Shown: one piece after another, positions 54,785 to 60,655 of the stretch
Position numbering within the stretch: the first letter of the stretch is position 1
How the letters are laid out: each line of letters begins with the position of its first letter
IMG/VR virus record: IMGVR_UViG_3300035687_000002
Coordinates: 62,001 to 126,000 of that record
Length of the DNA stretch: 64,000 bases
Strand: one strand, 5' to 3'
From: a virus
The notes under the pieces: model-generated
Seen by the model: only the letters and a program-made list of their open reading frames with translations
Database searches by the model: none
Told to the model about the DNA's origin: nothing
Program-made: the position numbers and the translations under genes

Positions 54785-54820
54785 ATAAAAAAACCCTCCG
54801 AACATTGCTGCTGGAGGGTG
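54785..54820 (-). terminator. Intrinsic terminator upstream of tRNA-Leu
   Basis: Minus-strand hairpin ACCCTCC / GGAGGGT (54813-54819 and 54793-54799), then TTTTTTTATT. It ends the small-gene transcript from 55266, but the tRNA cluster starts within about 5 nt, so the tRNAs need read-through or a hidden promoter. Confidence 0.85.
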
Positions 54821-54838
54821 AAAAAAGAAATTTCTTCT

Positions 54839-54910
54839 TTACATAGTTCTTCCAGCTCGACTTTTAATCAAGAGTGATAAACTGGAATAATATGATGTTA
54901 TTGTTTTCAT
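54839..54910 (-). CDS. 23-aa peptide
   Basis: MKTITSYYSSLSLL start, ending KSRAGRTM. The ATG overlaps the stop of the 118-aa gene (TAATG), the junction used throughout this genome, so it may be translated. Only coupling supports it. Confidence 0.3.
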   Translation of the reverse strand: MKTITSYYSSLSLLIKSRAGRTM

Positions 54911-55266
54911 TATAATTTGTAACCTGTTGAATTTGTTATTGGATTACAGTTATTAGGACCTGTAGAACCTATTCTGCCTGATATCCTGCTATCTATTCTT
55001 TCTGCAGTTTCAGCTAATTCGTGTGATTGAATCGGAAAAACTCTAATATAGGTTGTCTTGTCACTTTCACCATTTATTATGTGGTGGTCAAAGGAAACTG
55101 ATAACCAAGAACTCTCTCCTCCCAAAGATTGAAAAAATGTCTTTAAAAGACCATCTCTTACATCATCACTGTCTATTAACTTAATAGCAATAACTGGCTC
55201 TAAACCTTTTCCTTCACCTCTATCGGTGAAATCTACTTTAATTTGACTTTTCATATGTTTATCCAT
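54910..55266 (-). CDS. 118-aa protein of unknown function
   Basis: An acidic N-terminal half (VDFTDRGEGKGLEPVIAIKLID) then FFQSLGGESSWLSVSF and an Asn-rich end (GPNNCNPITNSTGYKL). The ATG at 55254 is an alternative start (MKSQIKVDF). It is transcribed from the promoter at 55309-55340 and followed by a terminator. No family is recognised. It sits beside tRNA genes, but there is no sequence sign of a tRNA-linked role. Confidence 0.55.
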   Translation of the reverse strand: MDKHMKSQIKVDFTDRGEGKGLEPVIAIKLIDSDDVRDGLLKTFFQSLGGESSWLSVSFDHHIINGESDKTTYIRVFPIQSHELAETAERIDSRISGRIGSTGPNNCNPITNSTGYKL

Positions 55267-55308
55267 CAGTTTTTAGGTTGCCTACTTGGTCAAACCCTGA
55301 TTGGAATA

Positions 55309-55340
55309 CAAATATACGAAAGTATTTTGAAATAACCAAA
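55309..55340 (-). promoter_or_regulatory. Promoter of 118-aa gene
   Basis: Minus-strand TTTG (55337-55340), 20 nt, TATATTTG (55309-55316). Leader about 42 nt. Confidence 0.82.
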
Positions 55341-55346
55341 TTTATT

Positions 55347-56141
55347 TTAGAACTTGTTTCCACAGGTTGGACAGAACTTGTATTTACCACTTTTGTTCTT
55401 AGTCCCACATTCTGTACAATACTGAGATATCTCATTTACCTCTAGAGGTTTTTCAGAGAAAGGAAGTAACTTAATTTTCACTGTATTTGTACTCCAGCTA
55501 TTGAAGCTTCCTGAATAGTTAGTGAATGTCTGGTTAGAGACATCTCCTTGTTCAATTCTACCTGTTTCCTTTTGTGTAGGGATTGACTTCTTTACACGGT
55601 CAAATGCTGCATTATCTCCTACTCTTGAGGAGAACATAGACATGGTTGCAGCACCATCATGCATAAAATCCATGGAACGTATGTTTGAGTCCCTCTGATT
55701 CAGATAATTTACATTCTGAGCAGAAGAACCTACCATAGAATTCCAGTCAAAATAAACGGGTGCTGGTGGAACATGTTCATCATAGAAAGATACCTTTATC
55801 AGACCATTTTGCTGAATTGCAGCTGTGACTGATGGATTGTTGTCTACTACATAGGTTTCAAACTGGAACTTTCGAGGAGTATCAATATATCTCTCGATAT
55901 AAGCCCTCTGTCCCGGCTTTAAAACTATACCTGATGATGAAATTTGCTTACCATTAATGGAGATTTTGGCAAGTTTTGTGGATGTGGAAGGGTTGTTAAG
56001 CTCAATCTCAAACTCTTGTTTGTCAGAGAGATAAACACTGTTGTTAATGTTGGCTAGGTTTGTTGGATATGACCTTACCCTGTTTTTCTTTACGGCAATA
56101 AATGCCTCTCCCGTGGTGGGAGCTACTGTTGATGTGAACAT
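55347..56141 (-). CDS. Virion-type protein with C-terminal zinc ribbon
   Basis: A 264-aa protein. The N-terminal domain (1-105) carries SVYLSDKQEFEIELNNPS, AKISINGKQISSSGIVLKPGQR and YIERYIDTPRKFQFETY, a beta-domain phrase I recall from large phages and some giant viruses, where the protein is often uncharacterised. The centre is Asn/Ser-rich. The C-terminus is a zinc ribbon, YCTECGTKNKSGKYKFCPTCG (two CxxC). It has its own promoter and stands between tRNA genes and small membrane genes. Function is unknown. Confidence 0.65.
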   Translation of the reverse strand: MFTSTVAPTTGEAFIAVKKNRVRSYPTNLANINNSVYLSDKQEFEIELNNPSTSTKLAKISINGKQISSSGIVLKPGQRAYIERYIDTPRKFQFETYVVDNNPSVTAAIQQNGLIKVSFYDEHVPPAPVYFDWNSMVGSSAQNVNYLNQRDSNIRSMDFMHDGAATMSMFSSRVGDNAAFDRVKKSIPTQKETGRIEQGDVSNQTFTNYSGSFNSWSTNTVKIKLLPFSEKPLEVNEISQYCTECGTKNKSGKYKFCPTCGNKF

Positions 56142-56231
56142 ATATTTGCGTTACTTCTTTTAAGTACCAACATCTTCCCAGCATTATACTGGTCTCGGAC
56201 ATAATCCGGATGCAAATACAAAATAACAACT

Positions 56232-56263
56232 CAAAGGTACGGACTTTTTTGCTGAAAACCAAA
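56232..56263 (-). promoter_or_regulatory. Promoter of zinc-ribbon gene
   Basis: Minus-strand TTTG (56260-56263), 20 nt, TACCTTTG (56232-56239). It lies immediately downstream of the terminator at 56275-56304. Confidence 0.75.
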
Positions 56264-56274
56264 TTAATTTTTAA

Positions 56275-56304
56275 AATGAAAAAACCCCAGTGAAAACTGG
56301 GGTT
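56275..56304 (-). terminator. Terminator of the coiled-coil/membrane gene pair
   Basis: Minus strand AACCCCAG / CTGGGGTT (56297-56304 and 56283-56290), loop TTTTCA, then a T-run. A promoter starts 12 nt further on. Confidence 0.9.
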
Positions 56305-56309
56305 AAAAT

Positions 56310-56630
56310 TTAAGCTTCAGGAGCTTCAGTTGTCTCAGGGGTGTCTGGATTTAGGTCATCCAGTACCTGAACTTTTGCTTTAAGAGCATCAAAGGCTGCT
56401 TGAACTTCTGGTGTTACGTCATCGGCTGCATCAAAGGCTGCTTCAAGAGCATCTACTTTAGCCATGATTTCACCTGCAACCTTGTCAAGCTGAGTGCTTA
56501 ATGCTTCCAGCTGAGCTGCTAATTCTGTCTGTTCTGCCATGATTTTATCAAGTTTAGAGTTAATAATATCCAGTACCTTCATATCAGGAGATACATAGAT
56601 GTTTACAATTGTCTTGTTTATGAATGCCAT
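56310..56630 (-). CDS. 106-aa coiled-coil protein
   Basis: After a strand-forming start (MAFINKTIVNIYVSPD) there is an almost continuous heptad region (LDIINSKLDKIMAEQTELAAQLEALSTQLDKV, then MAKVDALEAAF). The end is acidic and Pro/Thr-rich. Length and layout resemble small phage trimerisation or virion-associated proteins. It lies 11 nt downstream of the membrane gene. Function is not assignable. Confidence 0.6.
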   Translation of the reverse strand: MAFINKTIVNIYVSPDMKVLDIINSKLDKIMAEQTELAAQLEALSTQLDKVAGEIMAKVDALEAAFDAADDVTPEVQAAFDALKAKVQVLDDLNPDTPETTEAPEA

Positions 56631-56641
56631 TGTACTATATT

Positions 56642-56827
56642 TTACACATGTACATTACTTAGAAATGATAAGATACCTAACCCTTTAAGTAACCAAAGGA
56701 CTAAAGCACCTATAACAACCCAATTAAGAATTGTCTTCACTTTACCATCCATAGGTATGAACCTGTTGATTAAGTATAAAGCAACTCCTGCTACTACCAG
56801 TACGACTAAAATTGTAAGTATTGACAT
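56642..56827 (-). CDS. 61-aa two-span membrane protein (Thivi_2564-like)
   Basis: Hydrophobic segment about 3-19, a linker NRFIPMDGKVKTILN, then a second segment about 36-55. This arrangement matches a short membrane family (Thivi_2564-like) that is widespread in phages and bacteria and has no known function. It is driven by the promoter at 56847-56878. Confidence 0.65.
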   Translation of the reverse strand: MSILTILVVLVVAGVALYLINRFIPMDGKVKTILNWVVIGALVLWLLKGLGILSFLSNVHV

Positions 56828-56846
56828 AATTAAATGTTTTATAAGT

Positions 56847-56878
56847 ACAATATAAAAAATATTTTAGAAAAAACCAAA
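56847..56878 (-). promoter_or_regulatory. Promoter of small membrane/coiled-coil genes
   Basis: Minus-strand TTTG (56875-56878), 20 nt, TATATTGT (56847-56854), the same weak -7 variant as at 16554. Confidence 0.65.
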
Positions 56879-56929
56879 TTTTTAATGTTGTATTTCTTCT
56901 ACAATAATGTGGTATTTTTTCTACAATTG

Positions 56930-57002
56930 TGGAGATGAAGGGCTTCGAACCCTCAACCTTCAGCTTGCAAAGCTGTTGCACGTCCACTTGTGCTTCACCC
57001 CC
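56930..57002 (-). tRNA. tRNA-Ala(TGC)
   Basis: Acceptor GGGGGTG / CATCTCC with G-T pairs, D stem GCAC / GTGC, anticodon loop TTTGCAA, T loop TTCGAAG. Confidence 0.88.
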
Positions 57003-57008
57003 ATGGAC

Positions 57009-57061
57009 GAAATAACTTAACCAATCACGCAATGGTGTGCTTCTATACCAGAGGTTATTTC
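57009..57061 (-). other. Hairpin-closed tRNA spacer
   Basis: GAAATAAC (57009-57016) pairs with GTTATTTC (57054-57061), closing a 53-nt spacer between tRNA-Ala and tRNA-Ile(GAT). An inner TGGT / ACCA pair is possible. No ORF is present. It may be a processing signal. Confidence 0.5.
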
Positions 57062-57064
57062 TTG

Positions 57065-57137
57065 TGCAGATACAAGGATTCGAGCCTTGGACCTACGTCG
57101 TATCAGGACGTTGCTCTACCAACTGAGCTATACCTGC
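57065..57137 (-). tRNA. tRNA-Ile(GAT)
   Basis: Acceptor GCAGGTA / TATCTGC, AGCTCAGTTGGTAGAGC D arm, anticodon stem ACGTC / GACGT with loop CTGATAC, perfect T arm. Confidence 0.94.
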
Positions 57138-57138
57138 A

Positions 57139-57441
57139 TTAATATTCAAAATAATCAATTCCTTCTTTAGGTCTTTCCTGCAATCTTCTCTGATGTGTAA
57201 CAATTCTGTGACAATTGGCACATCTAACTTCACATTTCTCTATTTCCCTCAAGAGAGAAACTAAAGAAGTTCCATTAGAGACCATCTTGGAGATATTTGC
57301 TTTCTTTTCTCCTTTCACATGATCGAAGTCCAATACAACAATGTTATTGTTCCCACAATCAGTGCAAGGATGCTTAGATAAATAGTCCCTAACAAAGTTT
57401 CTATTTCTTGTTCTTGTTCTTGCAAAATCTTTGCTTTTCAT
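57139..57441 (-). CDS. HNH endonuclease filling the gap between two tRNA-Ile genes
   Basis: A 100-aa protein with HPCTDCG, VVLDFDHVKG and CEVRCANCHRIVTHQRR, a full HNH with two CxxC pairs. The ORF can start at 57447, inside tRNA-Ile(TAT). The ATG at 57441 starts just after that tRNA and is preferred. It ends 2 nt before tRNA-Ile(GAT), so it fills the gap exactly and must be made from the tRNA precursor. Confidence 0.88.
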   Translation of the reverse strand: MKSKDFARTRTRNRNFVRDYLSKHPCTDCGNNNIVVLDFDHVKGEKKANISKMVSNGTSLVSLLREIEKCEVRCANCHRIVTHQRRLQERPKEGIDYFEY

Positions 57442-57442
57442 G

Positions 57443-57516
57443 TACATCTATTCAGATTCGAACTGAAAACCTTGACGATATAAGCGTCCTGCTCCGACCA
57501 GTTGAGCTATAGATGC
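57443..57516 (-). tRNA. tRNA-Ile(TAT)
   Basis: Acceptor GCATCTA / TAGATGT (G-T first pair), anticodon loop CTTATAT, perfect T arm TTCAG / CTGAA. Reads AUA, which would help a very AT-rich phage. Confidence 0.9.
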
Positions 57517-57521
57517 ATTTG

Positions 57522-57594
57522 CCGAGATAACGGGATTCGAACCCGTACCGCACGGATTGACAATCCGGCATTGTAACCATTCAACCATACCTCG
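57522..57594 (-). tRNA. tRNA-Asp(GTC)
   Basis: Acceptor CGAGGTA / TATCTCG (one G-T pair), anticodon loop TTGTCAA, T arm ACGGG / CCCGT. Confidence 0.92.
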
Positions 57595-57598
57595 TGGT

Positions 57599-57710
57599 AA
57601 TGTAGTAGTCATTGTCGAAGTGCCCATCACATCTCTGGCTAGTGTCAGATTGGAAATGCTGGAAAATCCTCTGACCTTCGAATAACTATATCAGCATTAG
57701 CTACTACATT
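57599..57710 (-). ncRNA. 112-nt structured RNA of unknown type in the tRNA array
   Basis: Three nested stems, all with full pairing: 57599-57608 with 57701-57710 (10 bp), 57615-57620 with 57676-57681 (6 bp), 57644-57649 with 57670-57675 (6 bp). The space exceeds a tRNA and no D, anticodon or T arm fits. No sizeable ORF is present. It starts 4 nt from tRNA-Asp and ends 1 nt before tRNA-Glu. Confidence 0.55.
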
Positions 57711-57711
57711 G

Positions 57712-57785
57712 TCATGCGTACGGGATTTGAACCCGTGAATATCACCTTGAAAGGATGACGACTTAGACCACTTGTCGAACGCATG
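57712..57785 (-). tRNA. tRNA-Glu(TTC)
   Basis: Acceptor CATGCGT / ACGCATG, anticodon stem TCATC / GGTGA with loop CTTTCAA, T loop TTCAAAT. Confidence 0.9.
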
Positions 57786-57790
57786 TTAAG

Positions 57791-57862
57791 AGCAGATAAA
57801 GAGAATCGAACTCTTATCCTCGACTTGGCAAGCCGATGCACTAACCGTTGTGCTACACCTGC
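57791..57862 (-). tRNA. tRNA-Gly(GCC)
   Basis: Acceptor GCAGGTG / TATCTGC with G-T pairs, anticodon stem TCGGC / GTCGA with loop TTGCCAA, perfect T arm. Confidence 0.92.
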
Positions 57863-57867
57863 AATTG

Positions 57868-57940
57868 TGCAGTAGACAGGACTCGAACCTGCCGCCCCTA
57901 ACTTGGAAGGATAGTGCTCTACCAGATGAGCTACTACTGC
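57868..57940 (-). tRNA. tRNA-Gly(TCC)
   Basis: Acceptor GCAGTAG / CTACTGC, D arm AGCTCATCTGGTAGAGC, anticodon loop CTTCCAA. Confidence 0.92.
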
Positions 57941-57945
57941 GTGGA

Positions 57946-57989
57946 GGCGAGGGGCAGTGTCCCCACTGTGGATTCCCTTTCAACTCGCC
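57946..57989 (-). other. Hairpin-closed spacer between DUF458 gene and tRNA-Gly
   Basis: GGCGAG (57946-57951) pairs with CTCGCC (57984-57989). An alternative inner GGGG / CCCC hairpin (57951-57954 with 57961-57964) exists. There is no T-run, so not a terminator. Confidence 0.45.
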
Positions 57990-57993
57990 ATGT

Positions 57994-58470
57994 TTATTTA
58001 TACATTTCTTTGTGTCTACATACGTGGTCAGCAGACTTTGTTGCTATTTTCTCTCCACCTTTGAAAGAAGCATTCAAACCCATTCCTTTTACCCACCCTC
58101 TCAAAGCTGACACTACACGAGTGGAAAGAGTCTTCTTAACATCAGCGTAATCGAACTCAAGTGCTTCAAAATTTATAGAAAGAATTTCTGCTCTTATCAA
58201 TTCTGCAACTTCAATGGTACGTGTACCTTCTGTGTACAGACGAGTGAACATATCCCAAATCCTTGGAACTGACTCTCTTGAGTAGATGAAGTGTGCTCCG
58301 TTTCTGCCATATCTGTATACTATACAAGTTGCATATTCACTGCATGGACCTTCGTCTTGACTGTCCGTTCCAATGTATATCTTGACATTCGGATTCTGCT
58401 GAATCTGCTCTAAAGTGTGTTCAACTATGTTGACTAACTCACCATCCTTTTTTCTGAAATATTTTGTCAT
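57994..58470 (-). CDS. DUF458 / YkuK-like RNase H-fold protein
   Basis: A 158-aa protein with VKIYIGTDSQ near residue 30, followed by an RNase H-like strand pattern (YATCIVYRYGRNGAHFIYSRESVP) and a late acidic segment (EALEFDYADV). This is the layout of the DUF458/YkuK family, whose members are predicted RNase H-like and functionally uncharacterised. It ends near tRNA-Gly and is encoded with an HNH gene (4-nt overlap). A role in RNA metabolism is only suggested by fold and place. Confidence 0.72.
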   Translation of the reverse strand: MTKYFRKKDGELVNIVEHTLEQIQQNPNVKIYIGTDSQDEGPCSEYATCIVYRYGRNGAHFIYSRESVPRIWDMFTRLYTEGTRTIEVAELIRAEILSINFEALEFDYADVKKTLSTRVVSALRGWVKGMGLNASFKGGEKIATKSADHVCRHKEMYK

Positions 58471-59057
58471 TCTCTATCTCTAAATTTTTTACCTTCTTCT
58501 AAGGCTTCTGTACAGGTTTTACAATTATGTCTCTTAATGTGACAATTAGCACACAAAAGTACACATTTATCTGCTTCCTTTTTTAGTTTTTCAATAGATA
58601 CTGACTTTCCACAAACATTAAACTCTTTTTCTTTAGGATTAAGATGATGAAAATGTAGAGCTTCTATACATTCATCATATCCACAATCTTCACACTTTCC
58701 ACCTTTATAATCAACAAGAATTGCTTTCTTACGAAGTCTCCATTTAAGAAAATAAATTGTTCTTCTTTTCTTTTGTTTTAATCTTTTTGGAACTATAAGA
58801 TATTTTCTAATTGTTTGAAGTGAAAAGCCTGTTATTTCTCTTATCTCATTAAAAGCTTTTCCTTCAATATAAAGTTCATTAATTTTTCCCTTTTGTTTTA
58901 TAGTTAAAGGTATATTGTTTCCTTTTCTTTTAGGTGAATTTCTTTGAGATTTATAGTAAGATATAACAGATCTTACACAACCTAAGATTCTTGCAACTTC
59001 TACTGGTTTCTTCCCTTCATCTAAAAGTTTATATACTTCATCCCTATCTAATTTCAT
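58467..59057 (-). CDS. HNH endonuclease with helix-turn-helix domains
   Basis: A 196-aa protein. Two N-terminal HTH-like segments (KPVEVARILGCVRSVISYY; NEIREITGFSLQTIRKYL) suggest sequence recognition. The C-terminal HNH domain is CEDCGYDE, ALHFHHLNPKEKEF, CVLLCANCHIKRH. It overlaps the DUF458 gene by 4 nt and has its own promoter at 59075-59106, so it may supply that downstream gene too. Confidence 0.88.
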   Translation of the reverse strand: MKLDRDEVYKLLDEGKKPVEVARILGCVRSVISYYKSQRNSPKRKGNNIPLTIKQKGKINELYIEGKAFNEIREITGFSLQTIRKYLIVPKRLKQKKRRTIYFLKWRLRKKAILVDYKGGKCEDCGYDECIEALHFHHLNPKEKEFNVCGKSVSIEKLKKEADKCVLLCANCHIKRHNCKTCTEALEEGKKFRDRE

Positions 59058-59074
59058 TGTTCGAATATTTAATA

Positions 59075-59106
59075 CAAATATACCAAATATTTCTCACAAT
59101 TCCAAA
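59075..59106 (-). promoter_or_regulatory. Promoter of HTH-HNH gene
   Basis: Minus-strand TTTG (59103-59106), 20 nt, TATATTTG (59075-59082). Confidence 0.85.
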
Positions 59107-59124
59107 TATATTTTAGAACAATTG

Positions 59125-59198
59125 TTGGGTATACCAGATTCGAACTGGTGAATGCTACCTTATGAGAGTAGTGAATTAGACCACTATTCTAATACCCA
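59125..59198 (-). tRNA. tRNA-Met(CAT), elongator-type
   Basis: Acceptor TGGGTAT / ATACCCA, anticodon stem CTACT / GGTAG with loop CTCATAA. A lysidine-modified Ile2 tRNA cannot be ruled out from sequence alone. Confidence 0.87.
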
Positions 59199-59204
59199 AT
59201 TTAG

Positions 59205-59280
59205 ATGCAGGGGCTGGATTCGAACCAGCGTTCTCGAAGGTTATGAGCCTTGAAGGATATGACCACTTCCCTACCCTGCG
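59205..59280 (-). tRNA. Initiator-like tRNA-Met(CAT)
   Basis: Acceptor CGCAGGG / CCCTGCA has an unpaired C1-A72, the hallmark of bacterial initiator tRNA. The anticodon loop is CTCATAA. The stem base has AGG / CCT instead of the usual GGG / CCC, so initiator function is likely but not certain. Confidence 0.82.
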
Positions 59281-59288
59281 TATAATTG

Positions 59289-59362
59289 CGTCCAAGAGAG
59301 GGCTCGAACCTCCTATCTTCTGCTTAACAGGCAGTAGCTTATACCACTTAAGCTTCTCAGAC
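59289..59362 (-). tRNA. tRNA-Asn(GTT)
   Basis: Acceptor GTCTGAG / CTTGGAC with two G-T pairs, anticodon loop CTGTTAA, T loop TTCGAGC. Confidence 0.88.
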
Positions 59363-59405
59363 GAATATGTTTTTTAACTCCACGCAGAAACATTAACTGA
59401 CCTTG

Positions 59406-59478
59406 TACACCTGAGCAGATTCGAACTGCTATAAACTGCTTAGAAGGCAGTTGTCCTAATCCATTGAACGACGGGTGC
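59406..59478 (-). tRNA. tRNA-Arg(TCT)
   Basis: Acceptor GCACCCG / CAGGTGT (one mismatch), anticodon stem ACTGC / GCAGT with loop CTTCTAA, perfect T arm. Reads AGA/AGG. Confidence 0.9.
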
Positions 59479-59485
59479 ATATTTG

Positions 59486-59559
59486 TAGAGCCAGTCAGAC
59501 TCGAACTGACACATCTTTGTTTAGGAAACAAAGGTCCTAATCCATTAAACGATGGCTCC
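59486..59559 (-). tRNA. tRNA-Arg(CCT)
   Basis: Acceptor GGAGCCA / TGGCTCT, anticodon stem TTTGT / ACAAA with loop TTCCTAA, T arm GTCAG / CTGAC. Confidence 0.92.
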
Positions 59560-59564
59560 ATCTG

Positions 59565-59639
59565 TACCTCTTATCCGATTCGAACGGATGGTCTTCTGCT
59601 TGTAAGGCAGACGCTTTAAACCAACTAAGCTAAAGAGGC
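59565..59639 (-). tRNA. tRNA-Val(TAC)
   Basis: Acceptor GCCTCTT / AAGAGGT, anticodon stem TCTGC / GCAGA with loop CTTACAA. Its first 15 nt are also the end of the HNH gene at 59625-59972, whose stop is in the D stem. Confidence 0.92.
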
Positions 59640-59972
59640 ATCTTTATTTCTCTCATCATAATGATGTATGGCATGACAATTATGACATAATACATCACAT
59701 TTTGCAATCTCATTCTCTAATTTCTTTCTTGCTCCATCCCATGCCATCACAGAGACCTCTCCTAATTTTTTCTCACCTTTCCTATGATGGAACGATAAGG
59801 CTGTAGGATGAGCAAAACCACAGATTTTACAACTGAGAGTTTTCTTGTATTCTCTGAACCATTCAGCTATTTCTTTTCTGGTTCTGTTATACTGTGCTCT
59901 CCTTTTCTCTTTGTTTTTAAGATAGTATGTTCTATTCCACTCCTTTGTTTGTTCTTTTGTTGGATTCTTCAT
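59625..59972 (-). CDS. HNH endonuclease overlapping tRNA-Val
   Basis: A 115-aa protein with a basic N-terminal helix (NPTKEQTKEWNRTYYLKNKEKRRAQYNRTRK) and the HNH core SCKICGFAHPTALSFHHRKG...CDVLCHNCHAIHH. The last five codons and the TAG lie inside tRNA-Val (15-nt overlap). It is transcribed from the promoter at 59977-60008, which therefore can also transcribe the tRNA-Val to tRNA-Met cluster. Confidence 0.88.
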   Translation of the reverse strand: MKNPTKEQTKEWNRTYYLKNKEKRRAQYNRTRKEIAEWFREYKKTLSCKICGFAHPTALSFHHRKGEKKLGEVSVMAWDGARKKLENEIAKCDVLCHNCHAIHHYDERNKDASLA

Positions 59973-59976
59973 AGAA

Positions 59977-60008
59977 CAAATATACGAAAAAACTCTTAAT
60001 CTACCAAA
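59977..60008 (-). promoter_or_regulatory. Promoter of HNH gene and downstream tRNAs
   Basis: Minus-strand TTTG (60005-60008), 20 nt, TATATTTG (59977-59984). Confidence 0.85.
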
Positions 60009-60024
60009 TTTTTAAGAACTTTTG

Positions 60025-60097
60025 TGCTTCCATTCGGACTCGAACCGAAAACCCATGAGTTAAGAGCTCATTACTCTACCTATTGAGCTATAGAAGC
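60025..60097 (-). tRNA. tRNA-Lys(CTT)
   Basis: Acceptor GCTTCTA / TGGAAGC, anticodon stem ATGAG / CTCAT with loop CTCTTAA, perfect T arm. Confidence 0.93.
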
Positions 60098-60100
60098 TTG

Positions 60101-60173
60101 TACCGCCCAAGGGATTCGAACCCTTTGTCCTCACTTTAAAAGAGTGCAGCTTGTCCACATAAGCTCCGACGGT
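60101..60173 (-). tRNA. tRNA-Lys(TTT)
   Basis: Acceptor ACCGTCG / GGGCGGT (one mismatch at the base), D stem GCTT / AAGC, anticodon loop CTTTTAA, T arm AAGGG / CCCTT. It follows the T-run of the attenuator-like terminator by 5 nt or so. Confidence 0.87.
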
Positions 60174-60177
60174 ATTT

Positions 60178-60212
60178 AATAAAAAATCCCGAAGCTTTGT
60201 GGGCTCCGGGAC
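60178..60212 (-). terminator. Terminator upstream of the tRNA-Lys pair
   Basis: Minus-strand TCCCGGAGC / GCTTCGGGA (60203-60211 with 60187-60195, eight of nine pairs), then TTTTTTATT. Its 5' arm can pair instead with 60258-60267, see the regulatory entry. Confidence 0.85.
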
Positions 60213-60267
60213 TCTTTTTGGTGGTAATATCTTTTATTACATGACAGCCAATAGGAATCCCGGAGCC
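60187..60267 (-). promoter_or_regulatory. Terminator/antiterminator switch (candidate attenuator)
   Basis: In transcript order: arm A (60267-60258, GGCTCCGGGA), arm B (60211-60202, TCCCGGAGCC), arm C (60195-60187). A pairs with B over 10 bp without mismatch. B with C forms the terminator. The two are mutually exclusive. A 22-codon ORF (60237-60305) covers arm A, as in translation-controlled attenuators. Function is inferred from pairing only. Confidence 0.5.
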
Positions 60268-60305
60268 GATTTCTCGTTCGCCCCAATCATTCTATCCACT
60301 ATCAT
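60237..60305 (-). CDS. Possible 22-aa leader peptide
   Basis: Begins MIVDRMIGANEKS and ends FLLAVM. It contains arm A of the candidate switch. It has only one Lys, so classical Lys-codon stalling is not obvious. It is supported by position only. Confidence 0.25.
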   Translation of the reverse strand: MIVDRMIGANEKSAPGFLLAVM

Positions 60306-60319
60306 ATTTAAGTTGTACA

Positions 60320-60442
60320 TTATTTGCTTTCTGTCTTTTTAAGTTTATCTATAATTTTTTCTCCCTGTTTAGCATTGTTACGGAAAACAAGTGCTCCAAT
60401 TACGAATCCCACAATTCCACCGATTATTAATCCTGTTATCAT
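60320..60442 (-). CDS. 40-aa single-span membrane peptide
   Basis: MITGLIIGGIVGFVIGALVF is a Gly-rich transmembrane helix with a glycine-zipper look. A basic tail follows (QGEKIIDKLKKTESK). It starts 18 nt after the -7 box of a strong promoter and precedes the tRNA-Lys switch. Size and topology resemble YtxH-like or small holin-like peptides, without a firm family. Confidence 0.6.
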   Translation of the reverse strand: MITGLIIGGIVGFVIGALVFRNNAKQGEKIIDKLKKTESK

Positions 60443-60460
60443 GTTCTATGCTTTAGAATA

Positions 60461-60492
60461 CAAATATACGAAATTAATTCCTATCTACCAAA
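60461..60492 (-). promoter_or_regulatory. Promoter of 40-aa membrane peptide (and tRNA-Lys leader)
   Basis: Minus-strand TTTG (60489-60492), 20 nt, TATATTTG (60461-60468). It is the only clear promoter upstream of the tRNA-Lys switch. Confidence 0.85.
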
Positions 60493-60502
60493 TTTATTTT
60501 TG

Positions 60503-60576
60503 AGCAGAATGTGAGATTCGAACTCTACATATCTCTTCGTTCGTAGCGAAGTGTTTTTCCATTAAACTAATTCTGC
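60503..60576 (-). tRNA. tRNA-Arg(ACG)
   Basis: Acceptor GCAGAAT / ATTCTGC and anticodon stem CTTCG / CGAAG are perfect, with loop CTACGAA. The T stem has only three clear pairs. A34 would need tRNA adenosine deaminase to read CGN. Confidence 0.85.
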
Positions 60577-60580
60577 ATGG

Positions 60581-60653
60581 GGTGATATACGGAATTCGAA
60601 TCCGTGTCCTCTGAATCACAATCAGATACTTTAACCAGCTAAGCTAATACCAC
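60581..60653 (-). tRNA. tRNA-His(GTG)
   Basis: Acceptor GTGGTAT / ATATCAC, discriminator C as expected for His, anticodon stem TCTGA / TCAGA with loop TTGTGAT, perfect T arm. Confidence 0.93.
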
Positions 60654-60655
60654 AG

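Noticed and set aside
57448-57983. Small ORFs across the tRNA array (60, 65, 78 and 86 aa)
   Set aside because: They run through tRNA genes and lack motifs.
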